Positions 36,561 through 45,142 of a stretch of 64,000 bases of DNA are shown here, one piece after another. How positions within the stretch are numbered: the first letter of the stretch is position 1; every line of letters starts with the position of its first letter. Origin of the DNA: Deinococcus taeanensis (GTDB lineage: Bacteria > Deinococcota > Deinococci > Deinococcales > Deinococcaceae); NCBI RefSeq assembly GCF_020229735.1, contig NZ_CP083456.1:132001-196000 (forward strand), read 5' to 3'. The position numbers were made by a program, and so were the translations under genes. The notes beneath the pieces are model-generated. The model was given only the letters and a program-made list of their open reading frames with translations, was not told where the DNA came from and did not search any database.

Positions 36561-37148
36561 GTGAGCTTCCCTCCAACGTCACCGCTGCCCAGGCAAGAGT
36601 GCGCTCCGCTGCTGCTGGTGGTCTCCGGCCTTCCGGCCTCAGGGAAGACCCACCTGGGCACCCACCTGGCCCACACCCTTCACCTGCCCCTGGTCACCAA
36701 GGACGAGTACAAGATGCGCCTGCATGACCACCTGCCGGACCTCACGCGGGCCCAGGCGGGGCCTCTGAGCTTCGCGCTGCTGTGACACGCGGCCTCCGTC
36801 ATCCTGACCGCAGGCGGGAGCCTCATCGTCGAAACCCATTTCTATCGCCCCACGAGCGAAGAGCACCTGCTCGACCTGGCCCGCACCCACCAGGCCCGCC
36901 TCGCTCAGATTTATTGTCAGGCGCCGTTGCCGGAACTCAAGCGGCGGCATGCCCAGCGCGTCGCCTCCAGGAGGAGGCCGCACATCGACCTGCCGTTTGA
37001 CCATGAGGACCTGCCGCCTGAAGCGTGCTGGGCGCCGTTGGCCCTGCGTGCTCCTTTGCTCCTTCTGGATACGACGCAGGCGGAGTGTTTCGACCGGGCT
37101 GTGACCTGGGTCAAGGCCCAGGCGACCCCGCGTTTCCTTGAATCCTGA
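36561..37148 (+). pseudogene. AAA-type small-molecule kinase with an in-frame TGA
   Basis: The frame from GTG 36561 (TACAGT box 6 bases upstream) begins with a P-loop kinase fold: LVVSGLPASGKTHLGTHLAH, Walker A near residue 33. It runs 74 codons to TGA at 36783-36785, then continues in the same frame for 121 codons without another stop to 37148 (LIVETHFYRPTSEEHLLDLA, then a C-terminal domain). Both sides have native codon usage and read as one ATP-dependent kinase of the AAA_33/zeta-like type. A single base change (for example TGG to TGA) would explain it. It is a pseudogene, a read-through gene, or a sequence error. Confidence 0.75.
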
Positions 37149-37390
37149 GCTGACCGGAGACGCCGGGAGCGGACCCTCAAGTTCGGTGGGGCCGACCCAG
37201 GTCTTCCGGCAAGTTCACTGACGCCGCAGCTGTTCGGGTGGCGGAGCGCTCAGGACTTGACGGGGTTCGGCAGGCATCACAAACGTCATCTGGTTTGCAA
37301 CCGCAGGCGGCGTCTCCTGACCAACGCCTGGGCTTCAGCCTGAAGTGCACCGTCCGGCGGGCCTCTCCCGGCCGCCGGCCTGGGCGCAGC

Positions 37391-37996
37391 TCAGGTGCTG
37401 CGGGGGACGCCCGCGCTGAGCTGCGCCGTCAGGCGCTCACGGGTGGTCTTGAGGATGGCGTCGCTGAGGTCCGGGTCGGTCACGGCGCGGGCCAGCATGA
37501 CGGCGCCCACCATGCCGCAGAGCAGAGGCAGCACCTCGGCGCGCCGGGCCGCCGGACTATCCGCTGGCGAGAGGGCGGACAGCTCGCCGATCAGTTCCAT
37601 CAGGGTCGTGGTGAAAGCGTTTCGCACCTCGGGGGCCTGCCGGGCGATTTCGGCGGCCAGGGCGGGCAGCACGCAGCTGGCCGCCGATTCGGGCTGGTCG
37701 CGGTGCTGCCGGCTGACGTAGCTGCGAATCACGCCGCCCAGCCCGTACGGCGGGGTCTGACTGGCGGCCTGCAGGAGGGTGGTGGAGGTGGCGCGCAGGC
37801 TGCGGGCCAGCGTTTCCTGCACCAGGGCGTCCTTGCTGCGGAAGTGGGCGTAGAACCCGCCGTGGGTGAGGCCGGCCTGACCCATCAGGCGCCCGATGCC
37901 GACGGTGTTGAGGCCCTCGGCTTTGAATGACAGGGCCGCGGCGTTCAGGATCTTCTCGCGCGTGGCCTGGGCGTGGTGACTGCCGTAACGGGCCAT
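37391..37996 (-). CDS. TetR-family regulator
   Basis: A 201-aa TetR/AcrR repressor. The HTH is at about 12-55 (KILNAAALSFKAEGLNTVGI, then GGFYAHFRSKDALVQETL), followed by a helical ligand-binding domain. It is divergent to two hotdog thioesterases, with a 17-bp palindrome between them that overlaps the thioesterase promoter. It probably represses that pair and itself in response to an acyl-CoA or hydrophobic compound. Confidence 0.88.
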   Translation of the reverse strand: MARYGSHHAQATREKILNAAALSFKAEGLNTVGIGRLMGQAGLTHGGFYAHFRSKDALVQETLARSLRATSTTLLQAASQTPPYGLGGVIRSYVSRQHRDQPESAASCVLPALAAEIARQAPEVRNAFTTTLMELIGELSALSPADSPAARRAEVLPLLCGMVGAVMLARAVTDPDLSDAILKTTRERLTAQLSAGVPRST

Positions 37997-38122
37997 GTCA
38001 GGGCCCCGGCCGTGGGGGGTGGAGGGAAGGGTGGGGCATCGGAGGGCTCCTTGAGGGGACCGGCGGCGGTGAGGCGCAGGCGCGGTGGGGGCGCGGCGCT
38101 GGACTCTGCCGGGCGTGCGCAT

Positions 38123-38139
38123 TGATATGATGCATATCA
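38123..38139. promoter_or_regulatory. TetR operator candidate
   Basis: TGATATGATGCATATCA, a perfect 17-bp palindrome with 7-base arms around ATG. It lies 65 bases upstream of the first thioesterase and 127 bases upstream of the divergent TetR. It is AT-rich in a very GC-rich setting. Confidence 0.7.
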
Positions 38140-38204
38140 TATTACCGGCCCACGCCGCTCCGCGGCCCTCGCCCCCCTATCCCGCCGCACGCCCAGGAGG
38201 CCCC

Positions 38205-38768
38205 ATGACCCACCTCACCTCTCCCGACGCCCCCCCCGCCCAGGACAGCGCTCCGGAGGGCGCCCGCCAGCGCACCTACACCTGGTCGGACCCGCTCATC
38301 GGCGCCGAAGCCGCGCGGCAACTCAGCGGCCTTGAGTACCTGCGGGGCATGGTGCGCGGCGCGTACCCCGGCCCGCCCATTGCCGACAGCCTCGACTTCG
38401 CCCTGGCCCGCGAGGAGGACATCGAAGACGGCCGGGTCACCTTCCGCATGACCCCCCGCGAGTTTCACTACAATCCGATCGGCAGCGTCCACGGCGGTGT
38501 GTTCGCCACCCTGCTCGACTCCGCGCTGGGCTGCGCCATTCACACCCGGCTTCCGGCGGGCGTGGGCTACACCACCCTGGAGCTCAAGGTCAACTACGTG
38601 CGGCCCCTGCTGGCCGGCATGGGCGAAGTCCGCGCGGTCGGCGAGGTCCTGAGCGTCTCCAGGCAGGTGGCCACCGCGCAGGCCCGCCTCCTGGACGCCA
38701 ACGACAAACTGTACGCCCACGCCACCACCACCTGCCTGATCCTGCGCCCCCAGAAGAGCGCGCCGTGA
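38205..38768 (+). CDS. PaaI-type hotdog thioesterase
   Basis: A 187-aa thioesterase of the hotdog superfamily, hydrolysing acyl-CoA or aryl-CoA thioesters. The signature NPIGSVHGGVFATLLDSALG (near 90-108) has the HGG motif and the catalytic Asp in the following helix. AGGAGG precedes the ATG. It overlaps a second thioesterase by 4 bases. An N-terminal roughly 60-residue extension is longer than usual. Confidence 0.85.
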   Translation: MTHLTSPDAPPAQDSAPEGARQRTYTWSDPLIGAEAARQLSGLEYLRGMVRGAYPGPPIADSLDFALAREEDIEDGRVTFRMTPREFHYNPIGSVHGGVFATLLDSALGCAIHTRLPAGVGYTTLELKVNYVRPLLAGMGEVRAVGEVLSVSRQVATAQARLLDANDKLYAHATTTCLILRPQKSAP

Positions 38769-39181
38769 CCCCCCCGGACCCCTTCACCGAACAGGCCCGC
38801 GGCGCCCTGCCGGACCACCTCGGCATTGAGATTCTCGAGGCGGGCGGCGACCGGGTGGTGGCCCGCATGCCTGTCGAGCGGCGCGTGCACCAGCCGTTCG
38901 GTGTCCTGCACGGCGGCGCGAGCGTGGCGCTCGCCGAAACGGTGGCCAGCCTGGGCGCGCACCTGAGTGTCGCCGGGCAGGGCATGACGGCCGTGGGGCT
39001 CGAGATCAACGCCAACCACCTGCGCGCCGTGCGCAGCGGCGCCGTGACCGCGACTGCCACGCCCATTCACCAGGGCCGCACGACGCAGGTCTGGCAGATT
39101 GAGATCACCGATGAGCAGGGCCGCGCGGTGTGCGTTTCCCGGTGCACCCTGGCGGTGATTGCGGCGCCCTCCCCCACCTGA
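38765..39181 (+). CDS. YdiI/MenI-type hotdog thioesterase
   Basis: A 138-aa hotdog thioesterase of the YdiI-like subgroup (standard length). The motif QPFGVLHGGASVALAETVAS carries the catalytic Glu in the HGG helix, where the upstream paralog has Asp. The GTG start overlaps the previous stop. The co-occurrence of an Asp-type and a Glu-type thioesterase suggests different acyl chain preferences. Confidence 0.85.
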   Translation: MTPPDPFTEQARGALPDHLGIEILEAGGDRVVARMPVERRVHQPFGVLHGGASVALAETVASLGAHLSVAGQGMTAVGLEINANHLRAVRSGAVTATATPIHQGRTTQVWQIEITDEQGRAVCVSRCTLAVIAAPSPT

Positions 39182-39196
39182 GGTGAAGGGGGCGCC
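39163..39196. terminator. Bidirectional hairpin between convergent genes
   Basis: GGCGCCCTCCCCCACCT (39163-39179) nearly pairs with AGGTGAAGGGGGCGCC (39181-39196), about 14-15 paired bases with small mismatches, spanning the thioesterase stop codon. It lies just before the convergent GH2 end, so it can serve both directions. Confidence 0.55.
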
Positions 39197-39212
39197 GACG
39201 CAGGGGCGCGGC

Positions 39213-41057
39213 CTACTCGTGCCCCGCGGCGTGCTGGTCCTGCGCCACGTGGTGAATCTCGGCCAGGATGTCGCCCGGCATGGCGCGGGACGCGCGGGTG
39301 TTGATGGCCCGGACGCGAGCGGGGTCCAGTTTGGGCACCCGGTCCGCGGTCAGCAGGCCATTGGTTTCCTGCTCGGTGTCGGTGAGCTGCGTGTAGCAGA
39401 AGCCCACCAGCGTTTCGGCGCGCAGCACGGCCTGCACGAGATCCTCGTAGCGGCTGAGCAGGTCCTCCGGTGACGTGACGGTGCCGTACCCGAACCAGCG
39501 TTCGCCGGTGTCCGGAGCGAGGCTCAGGCCGCCGAACTCGCTGAGCACCACCGCTTCCTCGCCGCGGGTGGCGTCGGTGAGGATGTTGCGGAAGTACGGC
39601 TGCACCGAGCGCAGGGTGCGCTCCAGCGCTTCAGGCGTGCCGTAGCGTTCCCGGAGGGTCTCGCCCTGCGGAGCGTAATCGTGCACGCCGATCAGGTCGC
39701 CGGCCACGAACTGCCAGCCGTCGTTGGCAATCACGGGGCGGGTGGGGTCCAGCGCCCGGGTCAGCTGGTACAGTCCCCGCGCGAACGCCCGCTGGGCCGG
39801 ATCACCTTCAAGGTTCGGCACGCCCCATGATTCATTGAGTGGCACCCAGGTGACGATGCACGGGTGGCTGTAATCCCGGCGCAGCACCTCCAGCCACTCG
39901 CGCGTGAGGCGTTCGCAGGCTTCAGGCGTGAACGCGTACGCACTCGGCAGTTCCTCCCAGACGAGCAGCCCGAGGTGATCACACCAGTACAGGAAACGCG
40001 GATCTTCGATCTTCTGGTGAATCCGCACGCCGTTGAACCCCAGGTCCTTGACGTGCTGCACCTCCCGGCGCAGAGCGTCGGCGCTGGGCGCCGCGAGATG
40101 CGAGGCCGGCCAGTAGTTCTGGGCCAGCACCAGCCGCAGGTAGTACGACAGGCCGTTGAGCAGGAACCGGCCGCCGCGGGTGCCGGCGCTGCGCAGGCCC
40201 GCGTAGGAGCGGACCTCGTCCACGGCCGTTTCGCCGACCAGCAGCGTGAGCTCCGCCTGAATCAGGTTCGGGCGGCGCGGGGACCAGAGAATGTCGTCCC
40301 GCTCGGGGTTGGTGGACACGTAATACAGGTTCAGGGTGATGCTCACGTGCCGGTCCGGCACGGCGACCACCTGCTCGCTGAGCAGCTGCCCGCGCAGGGT
40401 GAGCCGCACCTTCAGGCGGGTGTCCGGAAGCGGCCGGTGACCCAGCCGGGCGTCGAGGCGCAGTTCCAGCCGGTGAATGTCGGAGGTCCAGCGCAGGTCC
40501 TGCACGTGCACGCGCGGCACGCACTCCAGCCAGACAGGCTGCCAGATGCCGCTGGTGCGGTGATACCAGATGGCGTGCGGTTCCCGCTGCCAGTCCTGCT
40601 TGCCGCGCGGCTGGGCCAGGTCGCGCGGTTCATCCTCGGCGCGCACCGTGAGCAGCTGCGGTCCGCTGCCCGTCAGGGCCTGCGTGACCACGGCGGTAAA
40701 GGGCGTGTGGCCGCCCTCATGCTCGGCGACCAGCTGGCCGTTCACCCACACCTGCGCCCGGTAGTCCACCGCGCCGAACTGCAGCAGGACCTCGCCGCCC
40801 GGTTCGCGTTCAGGCACGTCAAACGGCCGCTGGTACCACACGACCGGGTGGTAGCCGGTGTCGTGCACGCCGCTCGCGCGGGACTCGGGCGGGAACGGCA
40901 CGGTAATGGTGCGGTCATACACGTCGGCGCGGGCAAACCAGCGCTCGCCCAGACCGACGTCGCCGTCATCAAAGGCGAAGGCCCAGACGCCGGACAGGTC
41001 GGTCCACGCGTCACGGGCCAGTTGAGGACGAGGGTGAACGGGGTGAGGATCAGTCAT
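39213..41057 (-). CDS. Glycoside hydrolase family 2 enzyme
   Basis: A 614-aa retaining glycosidase of the GH2 clan (beta-galactosidase, beta-glucuronidase or beta-mannosidase). The order is an N-terminal sugar-binding jelly-roll domain (about 20-175), an immunoglobulin-like domain (about 180-280) and a TIM barrel (about 290-590). The catalytic acid/base is Glu409 in WVPLNESWG and the nucleophile is Glu507 in VLSEFGG. There is no signal peptide, so it is cytoplasmic. GAGGAG precedes the ATG. It is monocistronic, and no sugar transporter is adjacent. The sugar specificity is unknown. Confidence 0.88.
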   Translation of the reverse strand: MTDPHPVHPRPQLARDAWTDLSGVWAFAFDDGDVGLGERWFARADVYDRTITVPFPPESRASGVHDTGYHPVVWYQRPFDVPEREPGGEVLLQFGAVDYRAQVWVNGQLVAEHEGGHTPFTAVVTQALTGSGPQLLTVRAEDEPRDLAQPRGKQDWQREPHAIWYHRTSGIWQPVWLECVPRVHVQDLRWTSDIHRLELRLDARLGHRPLPDTRLKVRLTLRGQLLSEQVVAVPDRHVSITLNLYYVSTNPERDDILWSPRRPNLIQAELTLLVGETAVDEVRSYAGLRSAGTRGGRFLLNGLSYYLRLVLAQNYWPASHLAAPSADALRREVQHVKDLGFNGVRIHQKIEDPRFLYWCDHLGLLVWEELPSAYAFTPEACERLTREWLEVLRRDYSHPCIVTWVPLNESWGVPNLEGDPAQRAFARGLYQLTRALDPTRPVIANDGWQFVAGDLIGVHDYAPQGETLRERYGTPEALERTLRSVQPYFRNILTDATRGEEAVVLSEFGGLSLAPDTGERWFGYGTVTSPEDLLSRYEDLVQAVLRAETLVGFCYTQLTDTEQETNGLLTADRVPKLDPARVRAINTRASRAMPGDILAEIHHVAQDQHAAGHE

Positions 41058-41265
41058 AGGCACGCTCCTCGCGGGGGCTGGAACTTGAGGCGGACAGCAA
41101 GACGGTGCGCGCCTGACCATACCCCTGCGCGGCCCCCCTGACGAACTCGCTCAAGAAAAGCCTTACGCCGACGGGCGCGGCGTGGCCGGAGCGCACCGAT
41201 CAAAGGTGGCACCGGCCCGTCACGGCACAGCTGCCAAAGCGCGTTTTGCCAGGCCGCCTCTCTCT

Positions 41266-42168
41266 TTACGTTTCCATTCCGCCGGGCAGCCTCACTTCTC
41301 CCCGGAACACCGGCACGCACCCGCCCCCAACGCGGGCGTGAATGCCGCGTGGGGTTCGGGAGGCGCTGGTCCGCAACAGGCTGGGCCGACCCATCTCGAC
41401 CCCCTGAACGATGTCCCAGCTCCCGCTCACGGCCCCCGATAGATGCAGCAGAAAGCCGGCCAGCGGCGTGGCCGCGCTGCCTGTCGCCGCATCCTCCCAT
41501 GTGCCGGTCAGGGGCGAGAACATCCTGGCACGCAGCCCGGACCCGTCACGGCGGTAGAGGTAGAGCGAGAGCTTGCCGCCGAGCGAAGGCGTCGCCGCCA
41601 CTGCCCGCCGGAAGGCGGTCAGATCGGGCGTGGCGGTGGTCATTGCCGCCGCGGTCACTTCCACCAGCAGGCGGGGGGCGCCGCCATCCGTGGCGACGGT
41701 CGGCGGGTGACTGGCCAGGACGACCCCGTCCGGCGCGATTCCGGCGCAGGCGGCGGCGAGGTCGCGCGGCAGCGTGACGCCGATGGTCAGCGGTTGCGGC
41801 GCAGCAATGGTGGCGCCGCTGATGCCACCGCAAGCGTCGCGGTCGAGCTGGACCTCGACCAGCCCGGCGATCTCCTCGAAGCGCAGCAGGCCGCCGCGCG
41901 CCCGGTCAGCCAGGACGAAGCCAGTCCCGACATTGGGATGGCCGGCGAAGGGCATCTCGGCGGTGCGGCTAAAAATGCGCACGCGAGCGGTATTCCCGGG
42001 GTCTTCGGGCGGCAGGACGAAGGTGGTCTCGGACAGGTTCAGCTCGGCCGCCAGGGCCTGCATCTCTGCGTCTGAAAGCCCCCTCGCGTCCGGGAAGACC
42101 GCGAGCTGGTTCCCGCCGAACTGCCGGTCAGTGAAGACGTCCACCGTGACGAAGGAGAAACTGCGCAT
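41266..42168 (-). CDS. PhzF-family isomerase
   Basis: A 300-aa member of the phenazine-biosynthesis-like (PhzF) epimerase family. The N-terminal FVTVDVFTDRQFGGNQLAVF is typical; the catalytic Glu47 is in NLSETTF. The second half repeats the fold, with MFSPLTGTWEDAATGSA carrying the substrate loop. The start could be ATG 42186 (six codons earlier); neither has a clear ribosome site. It is separated from the preceding small gene by about 20 bases. It is usually a general isomerase or moonlighting protein outside phenazine clusters. Confidence 0.85.
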   Translation of the reverse strand: MRSFSFVTVDVFTDRQFGGNQLAVFPDARGLSDAEMQALAAELNLSETTFVLPPEDPGNTARVRIFSRTAEMPFAGHPNVGTGFVLADRARGGLLRFEEIAGLVEVQLDRDACGGISGATIAAPQPLTIGVTLPRDLAAACAGIAPDGVVLASHPPTVATDGGAPRLLVEVTAAAMTTATPDLTAFRRAVAATPSLGGKLSLYLYRRDGSGLRARMFSPLTGTWEDAATGSAATPLAGFLLHLSGAVSGSWDIVQGVEMGRPSLLRTSASRTPRGIHARVGGGCVPVFRGEVRLPGGMET

Positions 42169-42191
42169 CAGAGGGAATTGTCGCATGGGCT

Positions 42192-42623
42192 TCAGCGGCT
42201 CGGAGACTCACCGTGGGGCCTCCGTCGCCCCTGGCCTGCGCGCCCTGGTGCTTCAGCGTCTTTCATGCGGTGCTTTTCTTCCAGGCCAGGCCCGTCGTGC
42301 AGGTCAAGGCCCAGAGCGTTCAGGGGTTCGGACCTCTGAACCTCAATTTCACCGGGGACCAGGTCAATCGCGCTGGCGTCTTGCTGCGCGCCCGTGAGTG
42401 GTGTGAGGTCCGCCTCCGACTGTTCCAGGGCTTTCACGTTCCGGCCCCGGGCGCGAGGAAACGGGTCGACGAGTGCAGGGGCGAGCAGCCCAGCGCTTTC
42501 AGGGGGAAACGACCCGCCTGTCATCCAGGCGAGGTTGAGAAAAAGCACGACGGCGCCGGGGACCAGGCGAGGTCTCTGCCCGCTCCGGGTCTGCTTCCGG
42601 GCTGCTTGACTCACTCCCGGCAT
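42192..42623 (-). CDS. Hypothetical small secreted protein
   Basis: A 143-aa frame with strongly GC-biased third codon positions across most of its length, which supports coding. Residues 15-40 read as a signal-like segment (RPRLVPGAVVLFLNLAWMTG), followed by a charged hydrophilic domain. GAGGGGA precedes the ATG closely. The tail (last 30 residues) is low complexity and may be non-native. I recognise no family. It is upstream of and codirectional with PhzF. Confidence 0.45.
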   Translation of the reverse strand: MPGVSQAARKQTRSGQRPRLVPGAVVLFLNLAWMTGGSFPPESAGLLAPALVDPFPRARGRNVKALEQSEADLTPLTGAQQDASAIDLVPGEIEVQRSEPLNALGLDLHDGPGLEEKHRMKDAEAPGRAGQGRRRPHGESPSR

Positions 42624-42698
42624 TCCCCTCGTTCGGCCCCTGTTGAATCCGCTGGAGAATGAAGGGGGCGGACGGAGCCAGGAGCACTGGACCGCGGA

Positions 42699-43439
42699 TC
42701 AGGTGGCCGGGCGCGGCGCCGGCGCGGCCCGCCGGTGAGCCGTGAGCAGCCAGGCGCAGAGCGAGAGTTCTGAAGCGAGCGCTGGGATGGCGACGAAGGT
42801 CTTGAGCACCGCCGCGTAGGCCGCGTAGTTGGGCAGCAGCACGTTGGCCAGGGCGTCCGTCAGGTAGGCGGCGCCGGCGAGCAGGAGCAGGGCACCGATC
42901 CAGCGGGGCGCGGCGCCGGAACGCACGATCAACCCGCCCAGCGCCGCGAGGTGAACGGCAAAGAATATCAGTGCGACCTGCCACCCGAAGGCGTGCAGGT
43001 CGAGGAACGCCGCGGCGAGCTGCGCCTGCTGGTTACCGGATGAGGCGCTGGGGTCGGCCGCGAGGCGCAGGGCGAGCACCTGACCGAGGGTCGCGGTGGC
43101 AAAGACTGCAGCGTACACCACGCGGTTTGTTGCGGCGAACAGGGCGCGGCCTTGCCCGGCGTGCCGGAAGACTTCGTACAGGGCCACGGCGACCAGGACA
43201 TCCAGCAGCGCGACGATCAGGTTCGCCGCGGTCCCGGCCCGGTACAGCGGCCCGGAGGCGCGCAGGTGATCCAGGGTGGCGGGAAGGTCCTGCGGGTCGA
43301 TCAGCCGGGCGCGGACGAAGAACTCGGCGAAAAAGGCGAGGGCTGCCATGAGCAGCAGCGCCAGCCCCGCAGTGAGCGCGGGCGCTGAACGCAACGGCTG
43401 GCGGGGGGAAGCTTCGGTGCGGTGTGGGGGGGTCGGCAT
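42699..43439 (-). CDS. DUF4386 membrane protein
   Basis: A 246-aa integral membrane protein with about six segments and the DUF4386 layout: LYRAGTAANLIVALLDVLVA, then YEVFRHAGQG, then LHAFGWQVALIFFAVHLAAL. AGGAGCTTCGCC precedes the ATG. It is divergent to a TetR gene with a 34-bp palindrome between, so it is very likely repressed by it. The function is unknown; DUF4386 genes often neighbour regulators of this kind. Confidence 0.85.
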   Translation of the reverse strand: MPTPPHRTEASPRQPLRSAPALTAGLALLLMAALAFFAEFFVRARLIDPQDLPATLDHLRASGPLYRAGTAANLIVALLDVLVAVALYEVFRHAGQGRALFAATNRVVYAAVFATATLGQVLALRLAADPSASSGNQQAQLAAAFLDLHAFGWQVALIFFAVHLAALGGLIVRSGAAPRWIGALLLLAGAAYLTDALANVLLPNYAAYAAVLKTFVAIPALASELSLCAWLLTAHRRAAPAPRPAT

Positions 43440-43498
43440 GGCGAAGCTCCTGGAGGCGCAGTGGTGGGCAGGGGGCAGGACGCGCGGTGTGGACTTTG

Positions 43499-43532
43499 GC
43501 TTACACCGTAAGCCTAGGCTTACGGTGTAAGC
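43499..43532. promoter_or_regulatory. 34-bp perfect palindromic operator
   Basis: A perfect 34-bp palindrome with left arm GCTTACACCGTAAGCCT and its complement. It contains two inverted copies of a smaller dyad (CTTAC-NNN-GTAAG), so two TetR dimers could bind. It lies about 60 bases upstream of the DUF4386 ATG and about 40 bases upstream of the TetR ATG, covering both promoters. Confidence 0.85.
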
Positions 43533-43571
43533 TTGTCAAGAGAGCCCGGCCACCCCCCCCCAAGGAGCGCC

Positions 43572-44276
43572 ATGACTTCACAGCACCCCTCTCGCAGCAC
43601 GCCCCGACCGCCACTCACCCGCGAACGCATCCTGCGTACCAGCCTTGAGCTGGCCGACCAGCACGGCCTCGAAGCCCTGAGCATGCGGCGCGTCGGCCAG
43701 GCACTTGGCGTCGAGGCCATGTCGCTCTACAAACACGTGAAGGACAAAGACGATCTGATCGACAGCCTCCTAGACCTGGTCATCGCCGAGATCGACGTGC
43801 CCGACGACGCCGGCCACTGGAAAGGCGCCATGCGCCGCCGGGCCATCTCCGCCCACGAGGTGCTGCTGCGCCACCGCTGGGCCTGTCCCCTCATGGGCTC
43901 ACGGCTCACCCTCGGGCCCGCCATGCTCGCCTACGTCAACCAGACGTTCGCCTGGCTCCTCAGCGCCGGCTTCACGCCCGAACAGACCCTGGATGCGTGG
44001 CACGCCCTGGACAGCCACATCTACGGCTTTACCCTCCAGCAGCTCAACCTCCCCTTCGCGCCTCAGGACTCCGCACGCATGGCCGCGGCCGGACTGGAGC
44101 TCATCTCCGCCGACCACCACCCGCACTTCCACGCGATCGTCGCGGCGATCGTGCAGATGGGCGGCCGCGTGGAGCGCTTCGAGTTTGGTCTCGACCTCAT
44201 TCTTGACGGCCTTGAGCGGCGCCTCACCGCTCCAGGCGATCGCGCGGCCGGCGACCGCCCCACAGCGGCGCCATGA
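43572..44276 (+). CDS. TetR-family regulator, tetracycline-repressor-like C-terminus
   Basis: A 234-aa TetR repressor. The HTH is at about 18-60 (ERILRTSLELADQHGLEALS, then VGQALGVEAMSLYKHVKDKD). The C-terminal domain resembles the TetR_C class, with WHALDSHIYGFTLQ. AAGGAG precedes the ATG. It sits next to a 34-bp palindrome that it should bind, controlling itself and the divergent DUF4386 protein. Confidence 0.9.
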   Translation: MTSQHPSRSTPRPPLTRERILRTSLELADQHGLEALSMRRVGQALGVEAMSLYKHVKDKDDLIDSLLDLVIAEIDVPDDAGHWKGAMRRRAISAHEVLLRHRWACPLMGSRLTLGPAMLAYVNQTFAWLLSAGFTPEQTLDAWHALDSHIYGFTLQQLNLPFAPQDSARMAAAGLELISADHHPHFHAIVAAIVQMGGRVERFEFGLDLILDGLERRLTAPGDRAAGDRPTAAP

Positions 44277-44557
44277 GTCCCTCAAGGGGCGCCGCCCCGG
44301 CGGACCCACGGCGCCGCCCGTTGAACCGAGGCAACCCCTGCGAAGACCGGCGCCTCACCCTGTTTCTTTCCGGTCTGCACCGCCGCAATGACCGGGGCTC
44401 CGGCACCAGGTCCCAGGATGGCGTCAGCACCGAAATGATTCCGGAGCTGGCACATCGTGCTTTCCCCTGGGGCCGGCCAGCGGCGCACTCTCACCGCGGG
44501 CCCAGGCGTTCAGAAGCACCCGGACCGGAACGCGGGCCGGTCGCGCACAATGCAGTG

Positions 44558-45067
44558 ATGCGCCAACGGCACCGACCCGGTCTTCCCTTCCTCCGGGCCC
44601 TCACCTGGACGTTCCTGGGGACCGCGTTCCCTCCAGACGCCAGCGCCGCGCCGTACGTCCTGACCTTCTACGGGCTGAACAGCGCCATGACTGTTCAGGC
44701 GTCTGACACCGTCATGAAGAACAAGGGCTTCCGGTTCCTGCCGGCCCGGACCGTCAGACTCTCCGGCGGCTGGATCACGCACACCTTTGCCGGAACGTTC
44801 CTGAATGACCCGGCGGAACTTACCCTGTCCACCCATGGCGCGCGCCTGACCCACCTGAAGATCACCGCCGTCCTGAACCCGACCGGACCCGGCGGCCAGC
44901 CGGACGCCACCTGTCAGCGGTGGTACGCCGGCGTGGTCCGGCAGTACGGCCGGCCCGCGGACCGCCGCTTCCGGACCACCTTTTTCTGGGATTACACCGA
45001 AACTGCGGGGGACATCCAGCTGACCTGCGAAGGTGACGCCAGCGTCGTTCTGGAAATCGACGTTTAG
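44558..45067 (+). CDS. Hypothetical secreted protein
   Basis: A 169-aa protein with an N-terminal signal-like segment (RALTWTFLGTAFPPDASA) and a beta-rich remainder. Two cysteines (ATCQRW and QLTCEG) could form a disulphide. A leaderless box CACAAT is exactly 6 bases before the ATG, the same box sequence as the gene at 35629. I recognise no family. Confidence 0.65.
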   Translation: MRQRHRPGLPFLRALTWTFLGTAFPPDASAAPYVLTFYGLNSAMTVQASDTVMKNKGFRFLPARTVRLSGGWITHTFAGTFLNDPAELTLSTHGARLTHLKITAVLNPTGPGGQPDATCQRWYAGVVRQYGRPADRRFRTTFFWDYTETAGDIQLTCEGDASVVLEIDV

Positions 45068-45142
45068 GTCACCTCGCCCCCTCCCCTGTTCCGCACCTCG
45101 TCATTCGGGACGCCGCTGCACACGCCCGGCTATGATGACGGC

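Noticed and set aside
36783..36785. Selenocysteine at the in-frame TGA of the kinase
   Set aside because: No catalytic Cys is expected at that place in this kinase fold and no clear selenocysteine insertion hairpin was seen downstream.
42213..42662. Plus-strand frame opposite the small secreted protein
   Set aside because: Third-position GC and a start signal favour the minus strand; the plus frame has neither.
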